Origin: Shewanella cyperi
Lineage (GTDB): Bacteria > Pseudomonadota > Gammaproteobacteria > Enterobacterales > Shewanellaceae
Reading direction: 5' to 3'
Assembly: GCF_017354985.1 (NCBI RefSeq)
Contig: NZ_CP071501.1
Coordinates: 1,321,501-1,385,500 of the forward strand
DNA length: 64,000 nt
Shown: in pieces, positions 7,813 through 17,435 of the stretch
Layout: each line of letters begins with the position of its first letter
Numbering within the stretch: the stretch's first letter is position 1
Made by a program: the position numbers and the translations under genes
Notes under the pieces: generated by a model
Database searches by the model: none
What the model saw: only the letters and a program-made list of their open reading frames with translations
Told to the model about the DNA's origin: nothing

Positions 7813-10800
7813 TACAGGGCTCCCTCGAAAGTCTGGCCGGCATGGGTGCCAAAGGCCTGGTAATGGGTATCACAATGCCACTGGGGCTCGTTATTGTCCT
7901 TGGGCGTTTCACCGGCGGTGCGTTTGGCATCGGCGCTGAGAATTTTCTGCACCAAGGCCGCGCGCTCTTCGTCCTGGGCGCGGGCGATGGTGGCATCGGT
8001 CTCGCGATCAAAGTAGCGCTTGCCATCGACCCAGACGGCTTCGGTGCGGGCATAGACGGACAGCGGGTTATTGTCCCACAGCACCAGATCCGCGGATTTA
8101 CCCACCTTGATGGAGCCCACCTTGTCCTCAACCCCCAGTTGCTTGGCCGGGTTGATGGTAACCATCTTCCAGGCTTCCTCGGCGCTCATGCCGCAATACA
8201 TCATGGACTTGGCGGCCTCCTGATTCAGGCGGCGCTGGGTTTCAAAGCTGTCGGAGTTGATGCTGGTGACTACCCCCTTTTGCGTCATCAGGCAGGCATT
8301 TTGGGGAATGGCGTCATAGACCTCAAACTTGTAGGCCCACCAGTCGGAGAAGGTGGAGGCGCCGGCACCATGGGCCGCCAGTTCATCCGCCAGCTTGTAA
8401 CCTTCGAGCACGTGGGTGAAGGCCTTGATCTTGAATTTGTAGGTTTCGGCCAGGCGCAGGAACATCAGGATTTCAGATTGCACATAGGAGTGAATGTGCA
8501 CATCCCGCTGCTGCTTGAGTACCTCAAGCACGGCATCCAGACGGGTGCTGGGGCGGGGGCTCAGGGTGCGTTTTTTGTCTGAGCTGCGCAGCCTCTCATA
8601 CTGGGCCAATTCACTCTCGTAATGTCTGGCGGCATCAAAGGCATCGGCTATGGCGGATTCCACCCCCATGCGACTCTGGGGAAAGCGGCTGGTGAATTTG
8701 TCGCCCCAGTTGCTCTGTTTGACGTTTTCACCCAGGGCAAATTTGATGCTGGCCGGAGCGCCCTTGAATTTGAGTGCTTCGGCATTTTCACCCCACCTGA
8801 GTTTAATCAGCTGGGATTGACCGCCTATGGGGTTGGCGCTGCCGTGCAGCAGTTGTGCCGTGGTCACCCCGCCGGACAGACCGCGGTAAAGGGCAATTTC
8901 ATCCGGATTGAGTATGTCGCCAATGCGCACTTCGGCGGTGATGGCCTCCGAGTCCTCGTTGGTGCCGCCGTTGATGGCGATATGGCTGTGCTCATCGACT
9001 ATACCCGCCGTGAGGTGTTTGCCACTGGCATCTATTACGCGATAACCGCTGGGAGTCGACAGTTGCTTGCCGATGCGCTCTATCTTGCCATCGGCCAGCA
9101 GCAGATCGGCGTCCTCCAGTATGCCCTCGGCTTCCGAGGTCCAGATGGTGGCGTGGCGGATATGCAGTCGTTCGGCCTTGGGCAGTTGCTCCAGACCAAA
9201 GGCCACATTGGGTTGGGTGAGTTTGCCAATCAGGGGCTCGGCGGGTTTGGCCTGCTCCTTGGGTGGCTGATTTTTATTGTCCGCTGTAGTCAGGTCCTCC
9301 GCTGCGGCGGCTGTACCTGCTAGAGGCTGCGCTTGCCCTTTGGCATCAGTCATCCGGCCCGAAACACCATCCTTATCGAATACCAGACTGAAGCGACTCA
9401 GGCCTGTCATTCCGGCGGCAGAGAGATCGGCGCTGAAGATCAAGCGGCCGTCGACCAACTTGGGTTCCTGCAACTCAATGCTGGTTTCGCCACTGCTGAG
9501 GCTGCCCTTGAGTTTGGGCTCGGTTTCCAGCTCAAGTGTTAATTCCAGTTCATCCAGCTGCAGTCGATATTGGCCGGACAGTGTGTCCCTGGGGCTCAAT
9601 TCCTGCTCATCGCCCTGCAGCCAGACGCTCACTATTTTACCGTCTTTGAACAGATCGCCGCGGCTGACCACCAAGTCGGCCATGTAGCCGGGGGCCAGGC
9701 GACCGGCAATGTCGTCAATGCCGGCCAATTCTGCGGCACTGCTGGTAAGGGCCGCCAGAGCGTCGGTCTCACTCAGTCCATGGGCAATGGCCTGGCGTAG
9801 TCTGGGCCAGAAGTCTTCCGCTTTACTGATGCCATATTGGGTAAAGGCAAAGGGTAATTTGCTGTTGGCCACCAGTGCCGGGTTGGCCGGCGCCCGCTCC
9901 CAATGCCGCAGTTCGGCAAGGGATACCTCACGCTCAACCAGGGGATCGGCAACCTCGGGAGCCTTGGGGAAGTTGAGCGGCAATATCAGCCCAAAGGACT
10001 GGGCCTTGAGTTCATCCAATCTGGCATACTCTTGGCCGTTGCCCAGCAGGGTGCCCTTGAGCTTCTGCTCGGACAAGAGTCGGGCCGCCCGCAATTGGCT
10101 GTTCAAATCACGGGTATCAAACAGAAATGTTTGTTGTTCCAGATTGCCCAGGGCATCCAGGGCACTGTTGAATTCCAGACCGGAAATAACCGCCTGCTCT
10201 GCCAACTTGGTTTTATTTTCCTGATACCAACGGACATCGCTGAAGGTTTGTCTTATCAGGGCCATGGCCCCCATTAAAGAGCGGGGATAATCCTGTTTTG
10301 AGCTGCCTTTATCGAAGGCGATAAATTGCTGTCCCTGAGAGCGATAGATAAGCTCAGAAGGATTTTTATCGGCCAGGGATACCACGGCGGCGCGACCACG
10401 GAAAATGCCATCAAGTTTTGCCGTCTGCACACTGGTAAAACCGTTATTGGTCCATTTATCCGCGGCACCTTTATTGGGCTCGATATAATCCACCCATTGC
10501 ATCTGGGCATGAATAGCACCGTTGTCAGCATTGCCACCAACGCGTTTTATTTCATAGACAGGTCTTTCCCGCTCATCTTTGGGATACTCGTAGCCAATAC
10601 CATATTCGGCAAAGGGATCAATAAAGCCCGGATATACCTCATAGCCACTTAAGTCTATCACCAGGGCATTTTCCGGTATCTGACCGTCTTTAATGATCTC
10701 TTTAATATGATTGCCTTCAATGACCAGGGTGGCATTGGTCAGGGTTTCGGTGGCCGATAAATGCAGTGTGGCTCCGGTAATGGCGGTCAGGCGGGTGAGG

Positions 10801-10889
10801 GGAGCTTGGAGTAAGGTCTTGGCCGATAAGGGCAGAGAGATCACTGCCGGCAACAGCCACAAAAGGGTTTTGGCATTCAACTTGTTCAT
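7812..10889 (-). CDS. Secreted two-domain amidohydrolase (fused tandem copies)
   Basis: 1025 residues with a Sec signal (LLPAVISLPLSA). Two amidohydrolase modules are fused. The first (about 25-425) has the beta-sandwich start and GYMADLVVSRGD end but lacks an HxH motif (YPGFIDPFAEYG). A beta-rich linker (about 430-560) follows. The second (about 570-1000) keeps DEHSHIAIN, a later VHIHSY and a VGSIKVGKSADLVLWD end, so it is probably the active metallohydrolase. Prolidase- or imidazolonepropionase-like activity on peptides or cyclic amides is typical of this secreted group. It forms an operon with the shorter paralogue downstream. Confidence 0.85.
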   Translation of the reverse strand: MNKLNAKTLLWLLPAVISLPLSAKTLLQAPLTRLTAITGATLHLSATETLTNATLVIEGNHIKEIIKDGQIPENALVIDLSGYEVYPGFIDPFAEYGIGYEYPKDERERPVYEIKRVGGNADNGAIHAQMQWVDYIEPNKGAADKWTNNGFTSVQTAKLDGIFRGRAAVVSLADKNPSELIYRSQGQQFIAFDKGSSKQDYPRSLMGAMALIRQTFSDVRWYQENKTKLAEQAVISGLEFNSALDALGNLEQQTFLFDTRDLNSQLRAARLLSEQKLKGTLLGNGQEYARLDELKAQSFGLILPLNFPKAPEVADPLVEREVSLAELRHWERAPANPALVANSKLPFAFTQYGISKAEDFWPRLRQAIAHGLSETDALAALTSSAAELAGIDDIAGRLAPGYMADLVVSRGDLFKDGKIVSVWLQGDEQELSPRDTLSGQYRLQLDELELTLELETEPKLKGSLSSGETSIELQEPKLVDGRLIFSADLSAAGMTGLSRFSLVFDKDGVSGRMTDAKGQAQPLAGTAAAAEDLTTADNKNQPPKEQAKPAEPLIGKLTQPNVAFGLEQLPKAERLHIRHATIWTSEAEGILEDADLLLADGKIERIGKQLSTPSGYRVIDASGKHLTAGIVDEHSHIAINGGTNEDSEAITAEVRIGDILNPDEIALYRGLSGGVTTAQLLHGSANPIGGQSQLIKLRWGENAEALKFKGAPASIKFALGENVKQSNWGDKFTSRFPQSRMGVESAIADAFDAARHYESELAQYERLRSSDKKRTLSPRPSTRLDAVLEVLKQQRDVHIHSYVQSEILMFLRLAETYKFKIKAFTHVLEGYKLADELAAHGAGASTFSDWWAYKFEVYDAIPQNACLMTQKGVVTSINSDSFETQRRLNQEAAKSMMYCGMSAEEAWKMVTINPAKQLGVEDKVGSIKVGKSADLVLWDNNPLSVYARTEAVWVDGKRYFDRETDATIARAQDEERAALVQKILSADAKRTAGETPKDNNEPQWHCDTHYQAFGTHAGQTFEGAL

Positions 10890-11001
10890 TTTATTAGTTC
10901 AGTTGCGTCTGCGGGACAAAGGTGAATCGAGGTTAACCGAATTGGATACCCATTGGCAAAAACGGAATTGTAAATGACTTTGCTGTTTTGGCGGCCATAA
11001 A

Positions 11002-11030
11002 CAAAAAGCCCGGCAATGCCGGGCTTTTTA
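11002..11030 (-). terminator. Rho-independent terminator of hns
   Basis: AAAAAGCCCGGC-aat-GCCGGGCTTTTT forms a strong hairpin just past the H-NS stop, with a T tract on the minus strand. Confidence 0.85.
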
Positions 11031-11046
11031 ATGGTGTCAGGGACAA

Positions 11047-11442
11047 TTAGATGAGGAAATCATCCATTGAACGACCCTTGTCCATTTCATTCTTGAATAC
11101 GGTTGGCATGCGGCCTTGACCAGTCCAGGTCACTGTCTCGCCATTGACTTCAATTTGGTATTTGGCAGGGCGTGGTGCACGCTTTTTACCGGCAGGCTTG
11201 GCTACACCGGTTACGCCCAGATCATCTACAGACAAACCGATTTCAGCCATTTGCTTGCGAATTTCTTCAATCTTGGCGATGCGCTCGGCATTGGCCTTCA
11301 ATTCTTCTTCGGCTTCGGCTTCGCGATCAGCAATCACTTTTTCCAACTTGGCTGCAACATCACGGAGATCGGCAACTGACAAATCTTTTACAGCGGCTTT
11401 AAAACGGCGACCATGAGTCAATATTTCCAGAAATTCGCTCAT
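11047..11442 (-). CDS. hns: H-NS family nucleoid-associated protein
   Basis: 131 residues from the MSEFLEIL start; an extra upstream MNWKKNS is unlikely to be translated. The N-terminal half (about 1-65) is a charged coiled-coil oligomerisation region (RREAEAEEELKANAERIAKIEE type). The C-terminal DNA-binding domain has the AT-hook-like core TWTGQGRMPTVF, with QGR contacting the minor groove. H-NS silences AT-rich, often foreign, DNA. The AT-rich upstream region suits the autoregulation usual in the family. A terminator follows directly, so it is monocistronic. Confidence 0.93.
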   Translation of the reverse strand: MSEFLEILTHGRRFKAAVKDLSVADLRDVAAKLEKVIADREAEAEEELKANAERIAKIEEIRKQMAEIGLSVDDLGVTGVAKPAGKKRAPRPAKYQIEVNGETVTWTGQGRMPTVFKNEMDKGRSMDDFLI

Positions 11443-11659
11443 ACTATTTTTTTTCCAGTTCAAATTGTCCGAAGACGGGTTAACGGATAACAGTGAAATA
11501 ATAGAAATAAATATTTAAACTGGCAAATTAAAATTCCCTTTAATTAAAAAAATGCACGCTTATAAGTCAAAAATGCGCATTTTCTGTCTGAAGTGTTCAA
11601 AAATCTGGCCAGTGATGGGAGTCGCAAAGATACTTAAGCGCTGCTGTCTCAGGTTGACG

Positions 11660-11680
11660 TTTACGTTAACAGGACGTAAA
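11660..11680. promoter_or_regulatory. LiuR-like inverted repeat upstream of etfB (variant spacing)
   Basis: TTTACGT and ACGTAAA arms lie 7 bp apart, about 70 bp before etfB. The arms match the sites at 35222 and 45475, but the spacing is wider than those sites. ETF is needed by both acyl-CoA dehydrogenases of the LiuR-marked operons, so co-regulation makes sense. Inference. Confidence 0.35.
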
Positions 11681-11748
11681 GTTGGCCTATTCCGTGCCGG
11701 TTGCACCGGCACATTCCACTGAAAGATAAGGTGCAGGAAGGAAACCCT

Positions 11749-12498
11749 ATGAAAGTATTGGTGCCTGTAAAGCGCGTGGTCGATGCCAATGTCAAGGTCA
11801 GGGTCAAAGCCGACAACACAAATGTTGATACGGCCAACCTCAAGATGGCTATCAACCCCTTTTGTGAAATCGCCGTTGAAGAGGCTGTGCGCCTGAAAGA
11901 AGCCGGTGTGGTCAGTGAAATCGTGGTGGTCAGCGTCGGCAGCAAGGCTGTTCAGGAACAGATGCGCACCGCCATGGCACTGGGTGCCGATCGCGGCATT
12001 CAGGTTGAAGCAGAAGATGAATTGGCACCTATCTCCATTGCCAAGCTGCTGAAGGCCGTACAGGACAAGGAACAGGCACAATTGATCCTCATGGGCAAGC
12101 AGTCCATCGACGGTGACAACAACCAGACCGGTCAGATGCTGGCCGCGCTGATGGATGCTCCCCAGGCGACCTTCGCTTCCAAGCTGCAGGTGGAAGGCAA
12201 TACCCTGCTGGTGACCCGTGAAGTGGACGGCGGTTTGCAAACCCTGAAGCTGCCGATGCCAGCTGTAATTACCACAGACTTGCGTCTGAACGAGCCCCGT
12301 TATGCCAAGCTGCCCGATATCATGAAGGCCAAACGCAAGCCCCTGGACACTGTGACCGCGGCCGATTTGGGCGTGACCCTGAAGTCACACCAGAATCTGG
12401 TAAGCGTCAATGCACCTGCGGCCCGTCAGGCCGGCATCATGGTTGCCTCGGTTGAGGAACTGGTGGAAAAACTGAAAAACGAAGCGAAGGTGATCTAA
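11749..12498 (+). CDS. etfB: Electron transfer flavoprotein beta subunit
   Basis: 249 residues starting [14 protein letters not shown] after AGGAAA; an upstream in-frame ATG has no ribosome site. Features of EtfB are the AMP-binding region and the recognition-loop segment around [18 protein letters not shown], which docks acyl-CoA dehydrogenases. With EtfA it carries electrons from acyl-CoA dehydrogenases to ETF:ubiquinone oxidoreductase. The stop codon abuts the etfA ATG. Likely clients in this window are the isovaleryl- and isobutyryl-CoA dehydrogenases at 33.5 and 48.5 kb. Confidence 0.96.
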   Translation: MKVLVPVKRVVDANVKVRVKADNTNVDTANLKMAINPFCEIAVEEAVRLKEAGVVSEIVVVSVGSKAVQEQMRTAMALGADRGIQVEAEDELAPISIAKLLKAVQDKEQAQLILMGKQSIDGDNNQTGQMLAALMDAPQATFASKLQVEGNTLLVTREVDGGLQTLKLPMPAVITTDLRLNEPRYAKLPDIMKAKRKPLDTVTAADLGVTLKSHQNLVSVNAPAARQAGIMVASVEELVEKLKNEAKVI

Positions 12499-13422
12499 AT
12501 GGCCATTTTAGTAGTTGCAGAACATGATAATGCCAGTCTGAAACTGGATACCGCCAAGGTAGTGACTGCGGCCAAGGCCATTGGTGGCGACGTACACCTG
12601 CTGGTGGCCGGTGCCAACTGCGCCGCCGTCGCCGATGCTGCCGCCGCCATTGACGGCGTGTCCAAGGTCCTGCTGGCCGATAATGCCGTTTATGCAGCCC
12701 ATCTGGCCGACAATATGGCGGCCCTGGTGTTGTCGCTGGCCGGCGATTACAGCCATATTCTTGCTCCTGCCAGCAGCATGGGCAAAGACATGTTGCCACG
12801 GGTCGCGGCTCTGCTGGATGTGGCTCAATTGTCCGAAGTGGTTCAAATCAAAGACGCCAACACCTTCGTGCGCCCCATCTATGCCGGTAACGCCATGGCC
12901 ACTGTCACCAGTCTGGATGACAAGAAAGTCATGACAGTCCGTGCCAGCGCCTTTGATGCGGCTGCCAGCGGCGCACCTGCACCGGTCGCCAAGTTGGATC
13001 AGGTATTTGAGTCCAAGACCAGCTTCGTCTCCCAGGAGTTGTCTGTATCCGAGCGTCCCGAGCTTGGCAACGCCGGTGTGATAGTGTCCGGTGGCCGTGG
13101 CATGGGCAGCGGTGAAAACTTCGCCCTGCTTGAGCAACTGGCCGACAAACTGGGTGCCGCTGTGGGCGCATCCCGCGCCGCAGTGGACGCAGGCTTTGTG
13201 CCCAACGATCTGCAGGTGGGCCAGACCGGTAAGATAGTGGCGCCACAATTGTATATCGCTGTCGGTATCTCAGGTGCCATCCAGCACCTGGCCGGTATGA
13301 AAGACTCCAAGGTGATTGTTGCCATTAACAAAGATCCCGAAGCGCCCATCTTCCAGGTGGCAGACTACGGTCTGGCGGCGGATCTGTTCGAGGCAGTCCC
13401 CAAGCTGATTGAGTTGCTTTAA
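12499..13422 (+). CDS. etfA: Electron transfer flavoprotein alpha subunit
   Basis: 307 residues, typical for EtfA. Domain I spans about 1-185. The FAD-binding C-terminal domain has [60 protein letters not shown] and the closing [16 protein letters not shown]. It binds FAD and forms the cytoplasmic heterodimer with EtfB. It starts immediately after etfB and a strong terminator follows. Confidence 0.97.
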   Translation: MAILVVAEHDNASLKLDTAKVVTAAKAIGGDVHLLVAGANCAAVADAAAAIDGVSKVLLADNAVYAAHLADNMAALVLSLAGDYSHILAPASSMGKDMLPRVAALLDVAQLSEVVQIKDANTFVRPIYAGNAMATVTSLDDKKVMTVRASAFDAAASGAPAPVAKLDQVFESKTSFVSQELSVSERPELGNAGVIVSGGRGMGSGENFALLEQLADKLGAAVGASRAAVDAGFVPNDLQVGQTGKIVAPQLYIAVGISGAIQHLAGMKDSKVIVAINKDPEAPIFQVADYGLAADLFEAVPKLIELL

Positions 13423-13442
13423 GCCTTAATCTGCGTCAGGAT

Positions 13443-13483
13443 AGGCGCCCCCGGGGATACCCCCGGGGGCGCCTGTGTTTTTT
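13443..13483 (+). terminator. Rho-independent terminator of etfBA
   Basis: GGCGCCCCCGGGG pairs with CCCCGGGGGCGCC around a short loop, then TGTGTTTTTT. Confidence 0.85.
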
Positions 13484-13549
13484 ATGCCCCGTTAAATTCA
13501 GCTAACCGCGTATTTTTGGCACAGGTCGGTTATAGAAAGTTCAGCTATA

Positions 13550-13746
13550 AAAAGTAGAGGTGCGTCAGGCAAAAGTAACGGTCGCTAGGGTGATGCCGGT
13601 GATCGACCGTGAAAGGGCTATGACGCCGAAGTGGGATAGGGGAATCACACCCGCCTGCTGGTGCTGTTTCCGATAAGGAACAGCACTGCCATAGTAAATG
13701 CCTGTCGGGATGATGGGCTGTCGTATTTACTGTGGAGCGCTACTGA
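13550..13746 (+). promoter_or_regulatory. Lysine riboswitch (L-box)
   Basis: The 13423-13830 leader holds the conserved L-box blocks in order: AGAGGTGCG, AAGTAACGG, GTGAAAGGG, CGCCGAAG, CTGCTGG and CTGCCATAGTAAATGCCTG, then GGGCTGTC and GTGGAGCGC. The ends AGTAG (13553) and CTACT (13740) pair as helix P1. No U-tract terminator is visible before the gene, so control may be at translation or through another factor. A small hairpin (TTCGTT/AACGAA, 13803-13819) sits just before the start. The riboswitch marks the downstream transporter as lysine-linked. Confidence 0.9.
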
Positions 13747-13830
13747 AAGGACTGGTGCCCGCTGCATTCATTGTGCTTTTACACCGCTTCAGTTGCCCTC
13801 CATTCGTTAACCAAACGAAGATTAAATTCA

Positions 13831-15396
13831 ATGAATGTAATGAGTTACGCCGAATCGGTGCTGTCTCTGCTGCCACCTGTGGTGGCAATCGTGTTGGCCA
13901 TTTTGACCCGCAGGGTGCTGGTGTCCCTTGGGTTGGGTATTGTGGCCGGGATCCTGCTGCTGAGTGACTTTTCTCCCCTTGATGCCTGCCTGCTGCTGGG
14001 TGAACGGGTGGTTGCCCTGGTGTGGAGCGATGGTGCCCCCAACAGCTGGAACCTGTACATTCTGGGATTTCTGGTGCTGCTTGGGATGATCACCGCCCTT
14101 ATCAGCGCCAGTGGCGCGGCCCGGGCCTTTGCCGACTGGGCCAGGGGACGGATCCGCAATAAGCGCGATGCCCAATTGCTGACCCTGTTTCTGGGCTGTG
14201 TGGTCTTTATCGACGACTATTTCAACAGCCTGGTGGTGGGCTCCATCGCCCGGCCCCTGACCGACAGGTATTATGTGTCCCGGGCCAAGCTGGCTTATTT
14301 GCTGGACTCCACCGCCGCCCCCGTGTGTGTGATTTCCCCTGTATCCAGTTGGGGCGCCTATATCATCGCCCTGATAGGTGGCATTCTGGCATCCCATGGC
14401 GTCAGCGACACAGGTCATTTGGCGGTATTTATCCAACTGATCCCGATGAACTTCTATGCCATTTTTGCCCTGGCAATGCTGCTGTGCGTGGTGCTGTTCG
14501 GTCTGGATGTGGGGGCCATGCGCCGGCATGAGCAATATGCCCAGCGTGGCAACCTTTATGATGAAACCAAGGGCGTGCCTCCGGGCAGCAATGTTGAGTT
14601 GCCGGAAGAGGGCAGCGGTAAGGTCGCCGGCTTGTTTGTGCCCATAGGCGTGCTGGTGCTGGCGACGGTCAGCTTTATGATCGGCAGCGGCGCCATGGCG
14701 CTGGCCGACGCCGGCCTGCCTTTTTCCCTGATTGGCGCCTTTGAGAAAACGGATGTGGGCGCATCGCTGTTTTTCGGGGCGCTGTTGGGGCTCAGCGCCA
14801 CCCTGGCACTGGTGCTGTGGCAGGGCATGGCTCCTCGGTTGGTCAAGCGAGCCTCGGTACAAGGGGCTCGCTCCATGGTCCCGGCGCTGTATATCTTGCT
14901 GTTTGCCTGGACCATAGCGGGCATCATAGGAGAACTGGGCACGGGTAAATACATGGCCAGTCTGGCCGGTGGCAATCTGCCATTTGCCCTGCTGCCGGCG
15001 CTGATGTTTGTGCTGGCCGGCCTGACGGCGTTCGCCACCGGCACCAGCTGGGGCACCTTTGGCATCATGCTTCCCATAGCTGCCGATATGGCCATGGGCA
15101 GTCACAGTGCCATGATGCTGCCCATGCTGGCTTCGGTGCTGGCCGGCGCCGTGTTTGGCGATCACTGTTCACCTATTTCCGACACCACGATTTTGTCCTC
15201 CACCGGCGCCAGCTGCCATCACATAGATCATGTGCTGACCCAGCTGCCATATGCCCTTATTGTCGCCTTCATCAGCCTGGTGGGGTATACGGTGATGGGT
15301 GTGACCGAGTCCGTGTGGGCCGGTTTCGGTGTCGCCTCCCTGACCTTCGTGTTGGCGGTGCTGTGGCTGAAACACAAGTCCGGCGCCCGCGACTGA
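13831..15396 (+). CDS. NhaC-family transporter under lysine riboswitch, probable lysine transporter
   Basis: 521 residues, about 11-12 membrane segments, inner membrane. Family signatures of the Na+/H+ antiporter NhaC superfamily include FIDDYFNSLVVGSIARPLTDRYYVSRAKLAYLLDSTAAPVC and FGDHCSPISDTTILSSTGA. The ATG at 13831 is chosen because an earlier in-frame ATG lies inside the leader. Annotation by homology alone would say Na+/H+ antiporter, but the riboswitch points to lysine, as for the predicted LysW transporters of gammaproteobacteria. Direction of transport and coupling ion are unknown. Confidence 0.88.
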   Translation: MNVMSYAESVLSLLPPVVAIVLAILTRRVLVSLGLGIVAGILLLSDFSPLDACLLLGERVVALVWSDGAPNSWNLYILGFLVLLGMITALISASGAARAFADWARGRIRNKRDAQLLTLFLGCVVFIDDYFNSLVVGSIARPLTDRYYVSRAKLAYLLDSTAAPVCVISPVSSWGAYIIALIGGILASHGVSDTGHLAVFIQLIPMNFYAIFALAMLLCVVLFGLDVGAMRRHEQYAQRGNLYDETKGVPPGSNVELPEEGSGKVAGLFVPIGVLVLATVSFMIGSGAMALADAGLPFSLIGAFEKTDVGASLFFGALLGLSATLALVLWQGMAPRLVKRASVQGARSMVPALYILLFAWTIAGIIGELGTGKYMASLAGGNLPFALLPALMFVLAGLTAFATGTSWGTFGIMLPIAADMAMGSHSAMMLPMLASVLAGAVFGDHCSPISDTTILSSTGASCHHIDHVLTQLPYALIVAFISLVGYTVMGVTESVWAGFGVASLTFVLAVLWLKHKSGARD

Positions 15397-15500
15397 CGCT
15401 GTGACAGTCCGTGGCCGCGGTGCAGGGAGGCGCCGCGGGACTTTCGGCGCAATTTGATGCTAAGATAGCCGCCGTTTGAGATAAGGACAGGAACTCCCCT

Positions 15501-16079
15501 TTGGCACAGCTCTATTTTTATTACTCGGCCATGAACGCCGGTAAATCCACCTCTTTGCTGCAATCTTCCTATAACTACCGCGAACGGGGGATGAACACCC
15601 TGGTGATGACCGCGTCCATCGATGACAGGTATGGCCTGGGCAAGGTGGCGTCGCGTATCGGTATTCAATCGGACGCCCAGGTATTTGGTGCCAATGACAA
15701 CCTGCTCGACATGATAGCCACGGCCCACGCAGCGACCCCTTTGCACTGTGTGCTTATCGATGAGAGCCAGTTCCTCGCCAAGGATCAGGTGCGCCAGTTG
15801 ACGGCCGTGGTGGATAAACTGGATATTCCCGTGCTCTGTTATGGTCTGCGTACCGATTTCCAGGGTGAGTTGTTCAGCGGCAGCCAGTATTTGCTGGCCT
15901 GGGCCGACAAGCTGGTGGAGCTCAAGACCATTTGTTACTGCGGTCGCAAGGCCAATATGGTGGTGCGCCGCGATAGCCAGGGCAATCCGGTGCGCGAAGG
16001 GGCTCAGGTCGCCATTGGCGGCAATGAAAGCTACGAGTCCGTGTGCCGTAAACACTTCCAGGAATTGGTATGGGATTGA
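15501..16079 (+). CDS. tdk: Thymidine kinase, type II
   Basis: 192 residues beginning at a TTG; AGGACAGGAA lies upstream and no better start exists. It phosphorylates thymidine with ATP in the salvage pathway. The P-loop MNAGKST is at residues 11-17, Mg-binding/catalytic DESQFL is near residue 88, and the flexible lasso and Zn-binding cysteines are in ICYCGRKA and VCRKHF. The last 10 bp overlap a GNAT gene in another frame, implying coupling. Confidence 0.95.
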   Translation: MAQLYFYYSAMNAGKSTSLLQSSYNYRERGMNTLVMTASIDDRYGLGKVASRIGIQSDAQVFGANDNLLDMIATAHAATPLHCVLIDESQFLAKDQVRQLTAVVDKLDIPVLCYGLRTDFQGELFSGSQYLLAWADKLVELKTICYCGRKANMVVRRDSQGNPVREGAQVAIGGNESYESVCRKHFQELVWD

Positions 16080-16495
16080 TCCGTACTGCCACGGAGCAAG
16101 ACGCCACGGCGGTACAGTCACTGCTGGCGCAGCTGGGTTATCAACACCCGCTGGATGCCGTGGTTGAGCTGCTCAAACGCAGCGAAAAGGATGACAACAG
16201 CCTGTGCCTGCTGGCCTTTGACGGCGACAGGCCAGTGGGGCTGATGAGCCTGCTGTTTTTCTTTTATTTTCCGGCCGCAGCCCTGCAGTGCCGGATCACG
16301 GCCCTGGTGACCGACGAGCATTGCCGCGGGCAGGGCGTCGGCAAAGCCTTGTTGCAAAAGGCGCAGGAACTGGCCAAAGGCCGCGGCTGCAAGGCGCTGG
16401 AACTGACCACCTCGCTGTCACGCACCCAGGCCCAGGCCTGGTATGAGGCCCAGGGTATGAGCCGCACTTCTTATCGCTACTGCATTTCGCTATAA
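16070..16495 (+). CDS. GNAT family N-acetyltransferase
   Basis: 141 residues forming one complete GNAT fold. The acetyl-CoA pyrophosphate loop is [10 protein letters not shown] (about residues 86-95), preceded by the beta-4 strand [10 protein letters not shown] and followed by a C-terminal [10 protein letters not shown] segment. The acceptor cannot be told from sequence. It overlaps tdk by 10 bp and is probably co-transcribed with it. Confidence 0.88.
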   Translation: MGLIRTATEQDATAVQSLLAQLGYQHPLDAVVELLKRSEKDDNSLCLLAFDGDRPVGLMSLLFFFYFPAAALQCRITALVTDEHCRGQGVGKALLQKAQELAKGRGCKALELTTSLSRTQAQAWYEAQGMSRTSYRYCISL

Positions 16496-16549
16496 CCTGG
16501 CGTTATTTCCTTAAGCTGGGCTGAGCGCCTGCGGCTGTCAATCCTGGCC

Positions 16550-17311
16550 TCAGTTGCTGAGGGTGAGGATATTTATCCGTTCGCAGGGCATGGCTGTGGC
16601 CTGCAGCTGCGCGTCTTCCAAGGGGATATTGGCGCTGGCATACAGCTGGCCTATGTCATCGATATGTATGGCGCTGCGGCACTCGCGGATAAGCCCCTCG
16701 GTGAGCATTTTCTTCATCAATCGGGAAAAGGTTTCCGGTTGAATCGACAGCCTCGACGCCAGCACCCGCTTGGGAATATCCAGCTCCACCACGCCCTGAT
16801 TATCGCCGGTGCGTTTCAGGTTGCGCATCAGAAACAGCAGCAGCCGTGACTGGGCGTTTTGCACCGACAAGAGTTCCACTTCGTTGAGATCTTTACGCAG
16901 CCGGACGCTCATGGCGGCCATGATGGCGATGCAGGCATCGGCGTTGCGCTTGAGCAGCCCCAGGTAGATTTCACTGTCAAAGCTGACCAGAATACATTCG
17001 GACACAGCCTGGGCCGACACGGGATAGCTGGCCTGCTGGGAAAACATCAGCGCCTCGGCAAAGGTGCGGCCCTCGCGGACCACTTCAATGACCTTGTCCT
17101 GGCCCTGCAAGCTGGTGCGGTACAATTGCAGGTGTCCCTGGATCACCAGATAAAAACGTTTGGCAACATCCCCCTGGCGAAACAGGGTTTCCTGGGGCGC
17201 AAGCTGAATGCGGGCAGCGCTGCCGAGCAACTGCTCCAGCTCACCCTGACCCAGGGCGGCAAACAGGTGATGGCTGTGTACGGCATTTTTGATGGCGGCA
17301 TCGGTAATCAT
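16550..17311 (-). CDS. Crp/Fnr family regulator of the nirK cluster
   Basis: 253 residues from the ATG preceded by AGGA; a TTG five codons earlier is less likely. The N-terminal cyclic-nucleotide-type beta-roll is at about residues 15-130, with a long dimer helix and a winged helix at about 165-225. The recognition helix reads ETFSR, the ExxSR pattern of FNR/DNR/NNR proteins that bind TTGAY-N4-RTCAA. There is no cysteine cluster for an Fe-S centre, so it is not FNR itself. A DNR-like nitric-oxide sensor role is inferred from its place as the last gene behind nirK, sco and pcuC. An inverted repeat lies in its upstream region. Confidence 0.85.
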   Translation of the reverse strand: MITDAAIKNAVHSHHLFAALGQGELEQLLGSAARIQLAPQETLFRQGDVAKRFYLVIQGHLQLYRTSLQGQDKVIEVVREGRTFAEALMFSQQASYPVSAQAVSECILVSFDSEIYLGLLKRNADACIAIMAAMSVRLRKDLNEVELLSVQNAQSRLLLFLMRNLKRTGDNQGVVELDIPKRVLASRLSIQPETFSRLMKKMLTEGLIRECRSAIHIDDIGQLYASANIPLEDAQLQATAMPCERINILTLSN

Positions 17312-17343
17312 GCAAAATTCCTGCAACTTACTTTGTCACACAA

Positions 17344-17364
17344 GTTAACCTAAATTCGGTTAAC
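17344..17364. promoter_or_regulatory. Inverted repeat upstream of the Crp/Fnr gene
   Basis: GTTAACC and GGTTAAC are separated by 7 bp and lie about 35 bp before the start. It is a possible operator; it does not match the FNR consensus. Confidence 0.3.
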
Positions 17365-17435
17365 AATTTGTGATCCAGCGCAGGAAGCCCGGAACCGGGC
17401 CGCCCATTTGAAGGCTGCTCACCTTGATCAATGGA

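Noticed and set aside
13828..15165. Long antisense frame over the NhaC-family gene
   Set aside because: Low-complexity His/Gln-rich composition, typical of a shadow frame; the plus-strand gene has clear family motifs and a riboswitch.
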